This document shows positions 63,542-64,000 of a stretch of DNA of 64,000 nt, piece by piece. The position numbers were made by a program, and so were the translations under genes. The DNA is taken from the NCBI RefSeq assembly GCF_000189635.1, contig NW_002476210.1:62001-126000 (forward strand), in the 5' to 3' direction. The first letter of the stretch is position 1. Every line of letters begins with the position of its first letter. The stretch comes from Tetrahymena thermophila SB210. Taxonomy: Eukaryota > Ciliophora > Oligohymenophorea > Hymenostomatida > Tetrahymenidae. Under the pieces are notes generated by a model that saw only the letters and a program-made list of their open reading frames with translations, was not told where the DNA came from and ran no database searches.

Positions 63542-64000
63542 TCACTTATTTGGAAAATCTAATAGTTAAATTTAATATATAAAAGGCCAGAACTTTCCTG
63601 TAACCAGTAACGTATCAGTCAACTCATCAAAAGCAATTCCATTAAATACAAATCCTTTATTAAAGTACTAAGGATCTTTTGTAGCTTGAACAACTTCTTT
63701 TGCTAAGAATTACATATCATATTCTTTTTCTACTTGGCCTGTAATCATATTTATAACATAGATAATATTACTATAGTATTAGTTTGCCAATAAATATCCT
63801 TTGTATATTTCTAATCTATTTATATATTGTTTTATAATTATTTAACTAATTTAATTATATTAAATTTAAAATGTTTTACTCATTGAAATAAGTACAAAAA
63901 TTTGAATTTGAGCATCCTTTAATTTGCAAACTATTTTTAAGGACTAGATTTTCATCAAAGAAATATATTTTATTTGATCCATCTGTAACTATCAAAGAAT
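63542..64000 (-). CDS. Glutaminyl cyclotransferase (plant/bacterial type), C-terminal part
   Basis: Two exons are visible: 63880-64000 (continues beyond the right edge) and 63542-63815, joined over a 64-bp intron (GTAAAACAT..ATAAATAG) in phase, ending in TGA. The sequence matches the five-bladed propeller glutamine cyclotransferase family: IVTDGSNKIYFFDENLVLK (like VSDGSxxLYFLDPxTL), FNELEIYKGYLLANQYYSN (like LNELExIxGxIxANVW), IIYVINMITGQVEKEYDM (IxxIDxxTGxV) and FNGIAFDELTDTLLVTGKFW (NGIAYDxxxxxLFVTGKxWP). The enzyme converts N-terminal Gln or free Gln to pyroglutamate; family members are usually secreted or in the secretory pathway. The N-terminus and any signal peptide are outside the window. 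Confidence 0.85.

Overview
The window reads as ciliate nuclear DNA, probably a Tetrahymena-like macronuclear scaffold. It is very AT-rich (roughly 80 percent by eye). Every convincing gene contains many in-frame TAA and TAG codons, and every convincing gene ends in TGA, so UAA/UAG are read as glutamine (genetic code 6). Introns are mostly short (about 45 to 240 bp), AT-rich and GT..AG. Proteins are full of Asn, Gln and Ser tracts. Genes are separated by gene-free AT-rich stretches of 0.6 to 5 kb. I saw no tRNA, rRNA, transposase, telomere repeat or CRISPR array. All translations were done by hand with code 6, so ORFs under a standard-code reading are mostly shadows of these genes.

Layout. Left part: a giant Q/N-rich gene (minus, runs off the left edge, starts at 5130), an alpha/beta hydrolase (8049-9230, plus), a B-box/poly-Q gene split by an exceptional 2.4 kb intron (14329-18424, plus), a TPR-repeat gene with three exons (21442-24149, plus), a small five-exon orphan (25088-25923, plus), an F-box gene (26535-27503, minus) and an orphan 557-residue gene (30877-32550, minus).

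Centre: 34080-56065 on the minus strand is one enormous gene encoding a complete dynein heavy chain: tail, six AAA modules, stalk with microtubule-binding region, and C-terminal cap. It aligns along its length with axonemal dyneins, but the Walker A, Walker B and sensor motifs of AAA1, the essential motor ATPase site, are destroyed, and AAA4 has lost its P-loop. AAA3 keeps a plausible P-loop and an IDDLN Walker B, and AAA2 keeps a GxGK. Long Ser/Asn/Gln-rich insertions interrupt the motor. The reading frame is kept open through phased introns, so this looks like a maintained pseudo-ATPase dynein, not a decayed pseudogene. It is the most interesting object in the window.

Right part (all minus): a zinc-binding, coiled-coil, poly-Q gene (56961-59607), an Asn/Gln-rich coiled-coil orphan (60366-62866), and the 3' end of a plant/bacterial-type glutaminyl cyclotransferase gene (63542-64000, cut by the window edge). 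The genes do not form an operon or an obvious pathway. The shared themes are protein-interaction and zinc-finger scaffolds (B-box, TPR, F-box) and one ciliary motor-like protein.
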